From JBBTCJ01 sp038043285 (lineage in GTDB: Bacteria; Planctomycetota; Phycisphaerae; UBA1845): 56,645 nucleotides of DNA. The stretch is taken from contig JBBTCJ010000118.1 of the NCBI GenBank assembly GCA_038043285.1, positions 1 through 56,645 on the forward strand, in the 5' to 3' direction. A model generated the notes under the pieces. That model searched no databases, was not told the origin of the DNA, and saw only the letters and a program-made list of their open reading frames with translations. A program made the position numbers and the translations under genes. Of this stretch, positions 37,955 to 47,430 are shown piece after piece (the stretch's first letter is position 1; the number at the start of each line of letters is the position of its first letter).

Positions 37955-38649
37955 TGCGCGTGCGACGGCGCAGGCCGAGGCTGCCCGGTTCGATCGACCT
38001 CCCGCGGCGATGGCGTCGCAGCTGGGCCGGGCTGATCGTCGTCCTCATCGCCGCGGCCTGCGTCACCTGGAACCGAACGCCGACACCCGATGTGCACCCG
38101 GATACGGCGGTCGAGGTGTCCGCGGGCCCGGGATCGGATTTCGATCGTTACCACGACCAGAACTTCACCGTGACCCGGGTCATCGACGGCGACACGCTGG
38201 ACGTCGACGCCCCCGACCAGGGCAAGCCCACGACGCGCATCCGCCTCTGGGGCGTGGACACCCCGGAAATCGCCCACGGCGGCCAATCCACCATGCACTT
38301 CGGCGAGGAAGCCCTCGTCTTCGCACGTCAAACCTTGGAGCACCGCCCGGCCCACGTTGTTTTGTCGCCGAAGCGCTCGCGGGACAAGTATGGTCGGTTG
38401 CTGGCCTACGTGTTTGTCGAGCGCGGCGGGCGGATGTTCAACGAAATGCTCATCGAGGAAGGCTTCGGTTACGCCGACCACCGCTTCGCGCATCATTACA
38501 AGGAGCGGTTCGCGGCGTTGGAAAGTCAAGCGAAAGCCGAGCGCAAAGGACTATGGCGCGACGTGACCTTCGAGCAGTTTCCTTCCTGGCGGCAGCGGCA
38601 CGAGTCGCGTGCGAAATCCGAAGGCCGCGACCGCGGGGGACAGCCGTGA
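37954..38649 (+). CDS. Membrane-anchored thermonuclease (SNase) family protein
   Basis: A 231-residue protein with a basic N-terminus and one membrane segment (RSWAGLIVVLIAAACVTW), then the SNase fold: VTRVIDGDTLDVD, TRIRLWGVDTPEIAHGG and SRDKYGRLLAYVFVERGG. These contain the Asp, Arg and Glu positions of staphylococcal nuclease. It would act outside the cytoplasmic membrane, perhaps in nucleic acid scavenging. The start ATG overlaps the lysC stop by one base. Confidence 0.9.
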   Translation: MRVRRRRPRLPGSIDLPRRWRRSWAGLIVVLIAAACVTWNRTPTPDVHPDTAVEVSAGPGSDFDRYHDQNFTVTRVIDGDTLDVDAPDQGKPTTRIRLWGVDTPEIAHGGQSTMHFGEEALVFARQTLEHRPAHVVLSPKRSRDKYGRLLAYVFVERGGRMFNEMLIEEGFGYADHRFAHHYKERFAALESQAKAERKGLWRDVTFEQFPSWRQRHESRAKSEGRDRGGQP

Positions 38650-38656
38650 GCACGCG

Positions 38657-38723
38657 GGTGCCACTGGCGAAAGGGTGCCGCTGGCGGCCTGCCTGCCAGT
38701 GGCACCCTTTCGCCAGCGGCACC
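38657..38723. repeat. Long near-perfect hairpin, 29-bp arms
   Basis: Arms 38657-38685 and 38695-38723 are inverted with 27 of 29 positions matched and a nine-base loop. Each arm itself contains GTGCC-CTGGC twice. It lies eight bases after the nuclease stop codon. No T-run follows, so it is more likely a repeat or mRNA stabiliser than a terminator. Confidence 0.85.
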
Positions 38724-38791
38724 CCGTCTCAAGTTGATCGCGTCGCACACTGGCAGGCAAGCCGCCGGTGGCGCCCAAGCGAAAACCGAGT

Positions 38792-40483
38792 TCAAGACGC
38801 AGCGGATTTCAGGGCGCTGCGGATTTCTCCGAGGAGCTGATCGACCTTGAAGGGTTTGAACAGCACCGCCGCCAGCCCTTCGCGGCGGGCGCGGATGATG
38901 GTGTGGTTGGGGTCGTAGCCGAAGCCGGTGGTGAGGATGACCGGGGTCTTGGGGTTGGCCTGTTTGGCGGCGGCGAAAACCTCGTAGCCGTTCTTGATCG
39001 GCATCTTGATGTCGCTGAGCACGAGGTCGAACGGCTCCCTGGCGATGAGGTCCAGGGCGGTGGCGCCGTCAGAGGCGGTGTGCACGATGCAGCCGTAGCC
39101 GGTGAGGACGTCGCGGACCGTTTCGCGGATGATGTCCTCGTCGTCGGCGAGGAGCACGCGGCGACCGGCGAGGAACTCGTCCTGCTTTCCACCCTTTGGG
39201 CTTCGTACGCCCCAGACGGCGGGTCTGGCCGCGGTGATGTCCTTGATGTCCTGGCGGATCCTTGCGGCGTTCTCGGAGATGGTCCGCAGGCGGACGCGCA
39301 AGTCGTCGTGCCCGATGTAGTCTTCCAGCAGCGTTTCGACGTCGGTGACGATGTCGTTGACCGGGCCGGTGATTTCCTGGAGGACATTGGTTCCGACGAG
39401 GCCGGTGGTGGTCTGGCGCTCGCAGGCGAGCAGCCTGAGGATGTGCAGGGCCAGGGCCACGTAGCGCCCAAAGATTTCGGAAAAGCGGCGATCGTTTTCG
39501 TTGAAGGCGGCCAGTCGGGTGCTCTCAAAATTGGCCACGCCCACGACCTGATCGTGCAGAGTGAGCGGCACCGTAAGCGACGATTTTGCCCCGACGACGC
39601 CGGGGATGTATCGCGGATCGTCGGCGGTGCTGGGGCAGATGTAGCTTCGTCGGCTGGTGGCGACGAAGCCGCTGATGCCGTTGCCTTCGCCTTCGGCGTA
39701 GATTTCGAGGTTGGCGACGGCGTTGGGCATGCCGTAGGCGAGCACTTGTTCAAGCCGGCCGCTGTTCTTGTCCAGGATCCGGATTTCGAAGTTGTCGAAA
39801 TGCAGGAGCTCGCGCGTGCAGCGGAGGATCTTCTGCTCCAGCAAAGCGAGCCGCTCCTGCGGCTCGAGGCGCGAGACCTGCTCGACGTCCATGCACAGCA
39901 ATTCGCGTCCGGCCTGGTCGATGGCGTCGATCTGGTCCTGAAGGCGGGAGGTCGTGGTGGCGTCCCAAACCACGGCGGCCACCTGGGTGACATGATGCTG
40001 TGCGTCCGCGACGGGGGTTGCGGTAACCTCGAACTTTTCGTTTTTCGCGGTCTGGAAACTAAAACGCCGGCCTCGAATCTGCTTCGAGCCGGCGTTCATT
40101 TTTTCGATCGCCAGGTGCCATGTTTCGACGCAAAAATGCTTAACTCTCTCGCGGACCTCGTCGCTGAGGGCGAGCATCGCGGGGTTGGCCCAATCAAGCT
40201 CGCCGGATTGTCGGAAGATGCCGATGCCCTGGCTGACGCTGTCGATAATCGCAGCGGCTTGACCCGCGGAGTGCACGCCCTGAATGGGAATGAAGGCGCC
40301 GGCTTCGCAGAGAACCCAATCGTAGGGCGCGGAACGGAGCTGCTGCAGCGCTTCCTCATGACTGGCGACGACGGACACCTGGGTCTCGGCATCGAAGTGC
40401 CGTGCGATGTCACCATCTCCGCGGCCCGGCCCGATCACCAACACCCTGGCGTGATCCACCGAACGAGAAGCTCTTGTGGTCAT
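38792..40483 (-). CDS. PAS-GAF-receiver signalling protein without kinase domain
   Basis: A 563-residue cytoplasmic protein. The N-terminal receiver-like domain lacks the acidic pair and phospho-Asp (VLVIGPGRGD, WVLCEAGAF). A PAS-like domain (about 95-210) and a GAF domain (about 240-400; FEIRILDKNSGRLEQVLAYG, VPLTLHDQVVGVANFES) follow. A helical dimerisation-like segment (NVLQEITGPVNDIVTDVETLLE) has no H-box His and no ATPase domain. The C-terminal receiver is intact (VLLADDEDIIRE, LVLSDIKMPIKNGYE, KPFK). The ATG at 40483 has GGGA in front; the 56-codon upstream extension is spurious. Confidence 0.87.
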   Translation of the reverse strand: MTTRASRSVDHARVLVIGPGRGDGDIARHFDAETQVSVVASHEEALQQLRSAPYDWVLCEAGAFIPIQGVHSAGQAAAIIDSVSQGIGIFRQSGELDWANPAMLALSDEVRERVKHFCVETWHLAIEKMNAGSKQIRGRRFSFQTAKNEKFEVTATPVADAQHHVTQVAAVVWDATTTSRLQDQIDAIDQAGRELLCMDVEQVSRLEPQERLALLEQKILRCTRELLHFDNFEIRILDKNSGRLEQVLAYGMPNAVANLEIYAEGEGNGISGFVATSRRSYICPSTADDPRYIPGVVGAKSSLTVPLTLHDQVVGVANFESTRLAAFNENDRRFSEIFGRYVALALHILRLLACERQTTTGLVGTNVLQEITGPVNDIVTDVETLLEDYIGHDDLRVRLRTISENAARIRQDIKDITAARPAVWGVRSPKGGKQDEFLAGRRVLLADDEDIIRETVRDVLTGYGCIVHTASDGATALDLIAREPFDLVLSDIKMPIKNGYEVFAAAKQANPKTPVILTTGFGYDPNHTIIRARREGLAAVLFKPFKVDQLLGEIRSALKSAAS

Positions 40484-40703
40484 CAGTTCCCTGTCTCCGC
40501 CATCCGCCCCCCCGATGATCCTAGGCGCGCCCAACGGTCTTGTGCAGACCGCAGCCCCCGAACGCGAGTATCGGTGCAAGAATCCCACAATACCACACCC
40601 TTGCCCCAGAATACAAGGCGGCGCCCCGGTCGATTCAAGGACAAACGTCACAGTTGCAGCGTGAGTGAACGTTGGCGTTGTCGCGACGCGGGAGCGTGAT
40701 CAC

Positions 40704-41885
40704 TCAGGCGGAGCGCAATCCTTGCCGACGGCGGGCTGCGATTTCCTCATAGACCTCGATCATGGCGTGGGCGTGGCGCTTCATGCTGACCTGATCGGCG
40801 ATCCGCGCGGCGGCGGCTCCCATCGCGCGGCGGATCCGGGGGTCGCGCAATTTTTCGATGCCCGCCGCCAAGGCGACGACGTCGTCGGGGTCGTCGACGA
40901 TCAATCCGCTGACGTCGTCGACGATCATCTCGGCCGCGCCGTCCCAGCGGGTGGTGACGCAGGGCAGCCCGGCGACCATGGCCTCCAGCACGACGCGGCT
41001 GCATGGGTCGTAATAGGTAGGGTGCATCAGGCAATCGGCGGCGTGATAGAAGCTGCGAACGCGATCGCTGGGACCGACGAAGGTGAGCACGTCGGTGATT
41101 CCCATGCGCTGCGCTTGCCGGTGCCACTGGGGCGAATCGCCGCGACCGACGACCAGGGCGCGCACGTCGTGCGCCTTGCGACCACGAAGGAATTGCAGCG
41201 CCTCCATCCATCGCTGCACGCCCTTGAGACGGAAGTTGTGGGCCACGGTCAGGACGAGGAGATCGCCGTCGGCGACGCCGAACTCGCGGCGCAGGGCTTG
41301 GCGCTGGTCAGCCCGCTCGGCGGGCGGCGTGGGGTCGGCCTCGACGCCGTTGTAGATTCGACGGATCCGCTCGCCCGGCAGGGAATAGTGGAGCGACAGT
41401 TGACGGGCGACGTAGTCGGAGATGGCCACCACCGTCGGTCCGTCGGCGGAGCCGAAGAGTTGCCGCTCCAGCCTGAGCAGATATCGCTGCTTGAGGTTGA
41501 GGTGGTTGGCGAGGCGCTTGAAGGATCGGGCGGGGCCGGGGTTTCGGAGGGCGACGTTGCGTTCGACGGTCTCGGCGACGGTTCCGCCCCGCGGCTGATA
41601 GATGTCCGCGAATCGGCAGGGCGAGATGGCGTGGACGACGTCGAATTGCCCGGCGGACAGGCGTCGTTGGACGCGATGGGCGAAGGTCGCGCTTTGACGG
41701 GTGCGGGACATGGAGGCGCCGGGGATGGAGCAGACGTTCAGGCCGGGAGCGGGGGAGGGGCGGCTCCGCGTGAACACGTGCACCTCGATGCCCGCGTCCA
41801 TCAAACGGTGCATGAACTGGAGCGTCGACGTTTCCGCGCCGCCGCGCCAGGCGTCCAGCCACTCGCTGACCAGCGCCACCCGCAT
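40704..41885 (-). CDS. Glycosyltransferase family 4
   Basis: A 393-residue GT-B fold transferase: N-terminal acceptor half (MRVALVSEWLDAWRGGAETS), then VLTVAHNFRLKGVQRWMEAL and the donor-binding C-terminal half with EAMVAGLPCVTTRWDGAAEMI (E-x7-E) and GLIVDDPDDV. It probably adds a hexose in LPS core assembly, given the adjacent kinase and GT9 gene on the same strand. Confidence 0.92.
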   Translation of the reverse strand: MRVALVSEWLDAWRGGAETSTLQFMHRLMDAGIEVHVFTRSRPSPAPGLNVCSIPGASMSRTRQSATFAHRVQRRLSAGQFDVVHAISPCRFADIYQPRGGTVAETVERNVALRNPGPARSFKRLANHLNLKQRYLLRLERQLFGSADGPTVVAISDYVARQLSLHYSLPGERIRRIYNGVEADPTPPAERADQRQALRREFGVADGDLLVLTVAHNFRLKGVQRWMEALQFLRGRKAHDVRALVVGRGDSPQWHRQAQRMGITDVLTFVGPSDRVRSFYHAADCLMHPTYYDPCSRVVLEAMVAGLPCVTTRWDGAAEMIVDDVSGLIVDDPDDVVALAAGIEKLRDPRIRRAMGAAAARIADQVSMKRHAHAMIEVYEEIAARRRQGLRSA

Positions 41886-41961
41886 GGGCGACAGTATGCC
41901 GCGCGGAGCGGTTGAACGCGAGCCGGGGACCGTCGGCGGGTCGCCTCGCCCCGCGCCGCCG

Positions 41962-43153
41962 CTACCGGACCCGGCGCTGACGCGATTGATCGTGCCGCGC
42001 GATCTGAAATGTTTTCCCGAGGATGCGATACACCAGGGCGCGCCTCTCCCCCGTCCATCGAATGCCGCGGGAATCGCCTTCGTGAGATCGGTGCATGGAG
42101 CGATCGTTTCCGGGGGTCCTCATCACCACCTGCCCGGCGACGCGAAGATACGATCTTAGCCAGCGAAGCCGGTCGGTTCGCGAGGCCATCGTGGTCGGGG
42201 TGGAGTAGTTCAGCGCTGCGAGATCCTTGACGATCCATCGCCGCTTTCTCCAAACCGGTCGCAGAACTCGTTGAAGATCGATCAGCCGCAGGCGATGGGG
42301 CGGCGGCGCGGTCGCGTCGAAAAAGACGTGCGACAGGTAGAGGTCGCGGTGAACGTAGCCGAGGGCGTGGAAGCGTCCGATCAAAGACGCCAATTCGTCC
42401 GACAGACTAAAGTCGTGACTCAGAATTGTCTGATCGTTTCGGGATGCCGCGCCTGCAGACGCAGGTGCGTCGGGGGCTGGGAAAGGGCCGCTCCCTGACG
42501 GTCGCGGTACGGATCCTGCGATCGGCTTCTTGTGACGCTCCACACTGGGGCAAGGCGCTACCCCAGGCTGTGGCTGAGAATCCCTCTCCCCTTGAGGGGA
42601 GAGGTCGGGTGAGGCGTGATTCATGCTGATTCGACCCTCGCCCCAACCCTCTCCCTGCCGGGGAGAGGGGGTTTTTAGACAGAACCTGGCGGTGGCCGAT
42701 GGGTGCGCGTCGGTCCGGTGAGCGGCGAGTGTTTCGAGCGATACTCCCGGGACGGCAGCTGTCAGGATCAGGCTTCGCACTTCACGCCGCCCGCGACATT
42801 CCTCACCGAAGGCGACCGGCTCGACGCAGGCGATACCGTCGCGTCGGAGGCGATGCATCCATCGCCACTCGACGGCTGCGAGGCTGCGCGCGCCACAACC
42901 TGCGCGCCGGGCTTCCCGCCGGGCCGCCGGGGGAGGGCTTGTGTAGCGCTTCAGGTAGAGCGTCGGTCCAACGTCGCCGGAACCAAGCGTGATGCGCCAG
43001 CGCTCCCGCCATTCCGCCAGACCGAGTTTGTCGAGCCGCTCCCCGCCGCCATAGGCGGCCAGAGCCTCCAACGAGTCGATTCCGTGGGCCTCTAGGAGAG
43101 ATTCGTATCCCCGGGCGATCCACAGGCCGTTCTGCTCGACGGCGTCGATATGG

Positions 43154-43182
<29 letters not shown>
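41962..43182 (-). CDS. LPS-core kinase (WaaP/InaA-like) with repeat-derived insertion
   Basis: A 406-residue eukaryotic-like kinase: RERWRITLGSGDVGPTLYLKRY with the nucleotide-site Lys, EWRWMHRLRRDGIACVEPVAF, GYVHRDLYLSHVFFD with the catalytic HRD, and LRLIDLQRV replacing DFG-type metal binding. It probably phosphorylates heptose or Kdo in LPS. Residues about 168-256 are Pro/Ser/Gly-rich and are encoded by several dispersed repeats (42430-42680) lying between the N- and C-lobes. The frame remains open, but activity is uncertain. Its start overlaps the GT9 gene end by 29 bases. Confidence 0.8.
42415..42680. repeat. Cluster of dispersed repeats inside the LPS-kinase gene
   Basis: Contains CCGCTCCCTGACGGTCGCGG (42488-42507), and two hairpins CCCTCTCCCCTTGAGGGGAGAGG (42582-42604) and CCCTCTCCCTGCCGGGGAGAGGG (42647-42669), the second followed by GGTTTTTAG on the plus strand. 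All are read through by the kinase frame on the minus strand. Confidence 0.8.
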
Positions 43183-44506
<1,324 letters not shown>

Positions 44507-44695
44507 GAAGCGGGATCATACCGCCGCAACCCCTAAATCGCATGTGGGGTGGGGTCGCCGCAGGTACATAGGGCGGACTTGGCCCGAAACAAAACGTCCC
44601 GGCGGGCAAAGTCCGCCTTACGTGACTCCGGCACGGGCGGACGAGCCGCCCGTGGCACCCAACGCCGCCCGTTCGACGCCTTTTTTGAGGGGCGG
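44507..44695. other. Short intergenic region with a stem-loop
   Basis: A CACGGGCGG/CCGCCCGTG stem with a four-to-six-base loop lies at about 44632-44654, with TTTTTT about 25 bases further on the plus strand. It belongs to the family of hairpin repeats rather than being a clean terminator. Confidence 0.55.
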
Positions 44696-45619
44696 TCAAG
44701 GGTTCGACGGAACAGCGGAGGGGGTCGTCGCGTGTGCGTCGGAGTGCCCGTCGTCGTGACCTCCGTGACCGAGCAGACTCGTGGCCCACATCACCGCGAG
44801 GCCCAGGATCAAGGCGGCCGACAGCTTGTGCCGGTCATGCTTGTGAAAGTGCAGTTCGGGCAGCAGGTCGGTGAGGGCGATGGAAAGGAAGATTCCGCCG
44901 CTCAGCGCCAGCGTGTAACCCGCCAGGAGGGACGTGTCGGCAAACGCGCCGCGGGTCAGGATGTACAAGTAAGCGCCGAAGGGAACGAGCGCTGCGTAGG
45001 CGAGTTGCACGACCCACAGCCAGGCGCGACCGACGCCCGCGTGGAGGAGCAGGACCGACACGGACAGTCCGTCCATCGGCTTGTGGATCAGCACCGACAG
45101 GAAGACCGCCAGGCTCAACCGAGTCGCGCCGGCTCCGTCGGGGGATCCGGCCGCGGCGACGGCCACGCCGTCAAAGAAGGAGTGAATGGACAAGGCAAGT
45201 ATGGCGACCCAACCGCCGAGCCACGGCGCGGCCGGGCCAAGGTGCGGGGCATGACGTAACTCGGCGTGACCATGCGATCGGGGTTGGTTCTCGTCCGCGT
45301 CGTGCCGGTGCTCACATTCGCCGGAATGCGGCGTCGCCGCGGCGGACTCCTCGACGTGGTGGTCGGTCGGCTCGTGGCTGTGCGGCGCGACGTAGCGTTG
45401 CAGGAAGAAGACCAGCATGACCCCCGCGACGGCGGGGAGACCGAAGGATCCGTGCAACTGTTCAGCCGACTCCGGCAATAAATGGAACATCGCCGCCCCA
45501 AGCAGCGCGCCGGCGGCAAGACTGAGGTAGACCTGTAGCGGCGCGTGGCCTGGTCGGACGCGCAGCGGCAGGACCGCTCCCACCAGCGACAATCCGGCGA
45601 CGATGAAGGCGTAGGTCAT
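44696..45619 (-). CDS. ZIP family metal transporter
   Basis: A 307-residue inner-membrane transporter for zinc or another divalent metal. Eight hydrophobic segments; metal-binding helices 4 and 5 are ALSIHSFFDGVAVAAAG and LIHKPMDGLSVSVLL. The loop between helices 3 and 4 is His-rich (HSHEPTDHHVEE, ECEHRHDADE), and another His-rich tail closes the protein (HGGHDDGHSDAHA). The ATG at 45619 has GGGAG upstream; the 81-codon extension before it is low-complexity and excluded. Confidence 0.92.
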   Translation of the reverse strand: MTYAFIVAGLSLVGAVLPLRVRPGHAPLQVYLSLAAGALLGAAMFHLLPESAEQLHGSFGLPAVAGVMLVFFLQRYVAPHSHEPTDHHVEESAAATPHSGECEHRHDADENQPRSHGHAELRHAPHLGPAAPWLGGWVAILALSIHSFFDGVAVAAAGSPDGAGATRLSLAVFLSVLIHKPMDGLSVSVLLLHAGVGRAWLWVVQLAYAALVPFGAYLYILTRGAFADTSLLAGYTLALSGGIFLSIALTDLLPELHFHKHDRHKLSAALILGLAVMWATSLLGHGGHDDGHSDAHATTPSAVPSNP

Positions 45620-45674
45620 GAACGGCTCCCAAAGTTCCGCGCACAGACGAAAGTGCATCCTCGGCCGTGGTGTA

Positions 45675-45699
45675 TCGCGCGGGCTAAAGCCCGCGGCTC
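45675..45699. repeat. Palindromic GCGGGCTAAAGCCCGC element, third copy
   Basis: Same stem as the copies in the atp operon, with AA in the loop. Confidence 0.75.
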
Positions 45700-45934
45700 G
45701 GGAAAAGCGATCTCGACGCCAGCACGTTCCGATCGGGTTACGCCTGTTTCGACGGATCCAAGCTGTTGTCCCTGGCTGACCGCCATGCGGATTATTCCGT
45801 TTCGTCGGAGGGGCCGCAAACCGAGGCGCATTCTGCCTCGCGCACGCCACAAGGGTGGGCATCGCCTACCATACACGCGGATCGGGCACAGGCACCCCTC
45901 ATTCATGCCGGGAGCGGTACGAGGTTCTCCGGCG

Positions 45935-45940
45935 TATAAT
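45935..45940 (+). promoter_or_regulatory. Possible -10 box of the radical SAM gene
   Basis: Perfect TATAAT followed by GCC, as in the promoters at 8809 and 51601, about 117 bases before the ATG. The -35 region is poor. Confidence 0.4.
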
Positions 45941-46056
45941 GCCGATCGAGGCGTGGAACGGTTCCCCCGCCGGCGTCGGGCTTCCCATGCCACGGTCTGA
46001 TTGCGCGGGGCGAACCCGCGGATCGAGTGCCACGGGGGGTTCGGGGAGTGAACGGC

Positions 46057-47190
46057 ATGTCCGCGTCGGTTCGACTCAAGGAACTTTTGCACAGCCACAC
46101 CATGCCCTCCGCACCCCAACTGGTGGTACGCGAGAGCGGCGGGCGGGTTCGGTGTCTGGCCTGCGGTCATCGCTGCCGCATCCTGCCGGGGCGCAACGGC
46201 GTGTGCCGCGTTCGATTCAACGCCGACGGGGAGTTGCGCGCTCCGGCGGGGTACGTGGCCGGGGTGCAGATCGACCCGATCGAGAAAAAACCCTTCTACC
46301 ACGCCTACCCCGCGCGGGACGCACTGTCGTTCGGCATGTTGGGTTGCGACCTGCATTGCAGCTACTGCCAGAACTGGATCACCAGTCAGGCGTTGCGCGA
46401 CGATGCCGCGGTGTCGCGCCCGAACTTCGCGTCCGCGGAGCGGCTGGTCGAAATCGCGGTGCGCAACCACGTGCCGGTGATGGTGAGCACGTACAACGAA
46501 CCGCTGATCACCGCCGACTGGGCCGTGGAGATCTTCAAACTGGCCCGAAGCGCCGGGATCGTCTGCGGGTTCGTCAGCAACGGGAACGGCACCCCGGAGG
46601 TGCTGGAGTTCATTCGACCCTACGTCGACTTGTACAAGGTGGATCTCAAGTCGTTCAACGACAAGAGCTATCGTCAACTGGGCGGCGTGCTGGGCAACGT
46701 GCTGGAGACGATCAAGCTGCTGAAGAAGATGGAGTTTTGGGTCGAGATCGTTACCCTGATCGTGCCCACCTTCAACGACGGGGAGGAGGAGTTGAAGCAG
46801 ATCGCGGGGTTCGTCGCCGGAGTTTCGTGTGACATACCGTGGCACGTGACCGCCTTCCGCCCGGATTACAAGATGACCGAACCGGGACGGACGCCGGTGG
46901 AGACGTTGATCCGCGCCTACGACATCGGTCGCGCGGCCGGGCTGAAGTACGTCTACCCCGGCAATATCCACGGGGCCGTCGGCAGCCGCGAGAGCACCCC
47001 TTGCCCGTCCTGCAATCGAGTCCTCATTCGTCGCCGCGGGTTCGCGGTCGAGGAAAACCGCATGAAGGACGGCGCCTGCCCGTTCTGCAACACCAAGATC
47101 CCCGGGGTGTGGGAGAAGGATGCGCCGTCGCGGACGACGGGAACGGGCATCCCGCTGCCCGTGTCCATCAGCGAACACCCCTGCGGCTGA
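46057..47190 (+). CDS. amrS: AmmeMemoRadiSam system radical SAM enzyme
   Basis: A 377-residue radical SAM protein. A Cys-rich N-terminal segment (RCLACGHRCRILPGRNGVCRVRFN) precedes the cluster motif CDLHCSYCQNW, then TYNEPLITADW, VDLYKVDLKSFNDKSYRQLGG and the C-terminal CPSCNRVLIRR with CPFCN. The family usually sits beside AMMECR1- and MEMO-type genes; neither is present here. Its reaction is not well defined. The ATG at 46057 has GGGGAG before it. Confidence 0.9.
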   Translation: MSASVRLKELLHSHTMPSAPQLVVRESGGRVRCLACGHRCRILPGRNGVCRVRFNADGELRAPAGYVAGVQIDPIEKKPFYHAYPARDALSFGMLGCDLHCSYCQNWITSQALRDDAAVSRPNFASAERLVEIAVRNHVPVMVSTYNEPLITADWAVEIFKLARSAGIVCGFVSNGNGTPEVLEFIRPYVDLYKVDLKSFNDKSYRQLGGVLGNVLETIKLLKKMEFWVEIVTLIVPTFNDGEEELKQIAGFVAGVSCDIPWHVTAFRPDYKMTEPGRTPVETLIRAYDIGRAAGLKYVYPGNIHGAVGSRESTPCPSCNRVLIRRRGFAVEENRMKDGACPFCNTKIPGVWEKDAPSRTTGTGIPLPVSISEHPCG

Positions 47191-47200
47191 TACGCCCTCC

Positions 47201-47229
47201 TTGACAGGGCTGTTGGGGGTTCCAAGAAT
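47201..47229 (+). promoter_or_regulatory. Sigma70-like promoter of the subtilase gene
   Basis: Perfect TTGACA (47201-47206), 17-base spacer and AAGAAT (47224-47229; four of six). It starts 11 bases after the upstream stop codon and leaves a leader of about 195 bases. Confidence 0.55.
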
Positions 47230-47430
47230 AGCGGTTGAGGTACAGCCTGCCGACGCGGCAGCGTCGCGCCAGCGTCCTTTGAGGTCGTCCCCGGTGGATG
47301 CCGGGTACCCGGACGGGCGAGTGAAATTGCCGCGAATCCTCCTCCGTGAGCGTTCCAGGGGCTTTGCCCGACGGCAGGCGTAGCGGTTTCCGGGGGTTCC
47401 GATCGGCCAATCCGGCCCCGCGTTGGTCAG

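Larger units (their letters stand above)
45620..46056. other. Divergent intergenic region between the ZIP and radical SAM genes
   Basis: Contains a palindromic GCGCGGGCTAAAGCCCGCGG unit at 45675-45699 and a perfect TATAAT at 45935-45940 on the plus strand. No gene-like frame. Confidence 0.6.
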
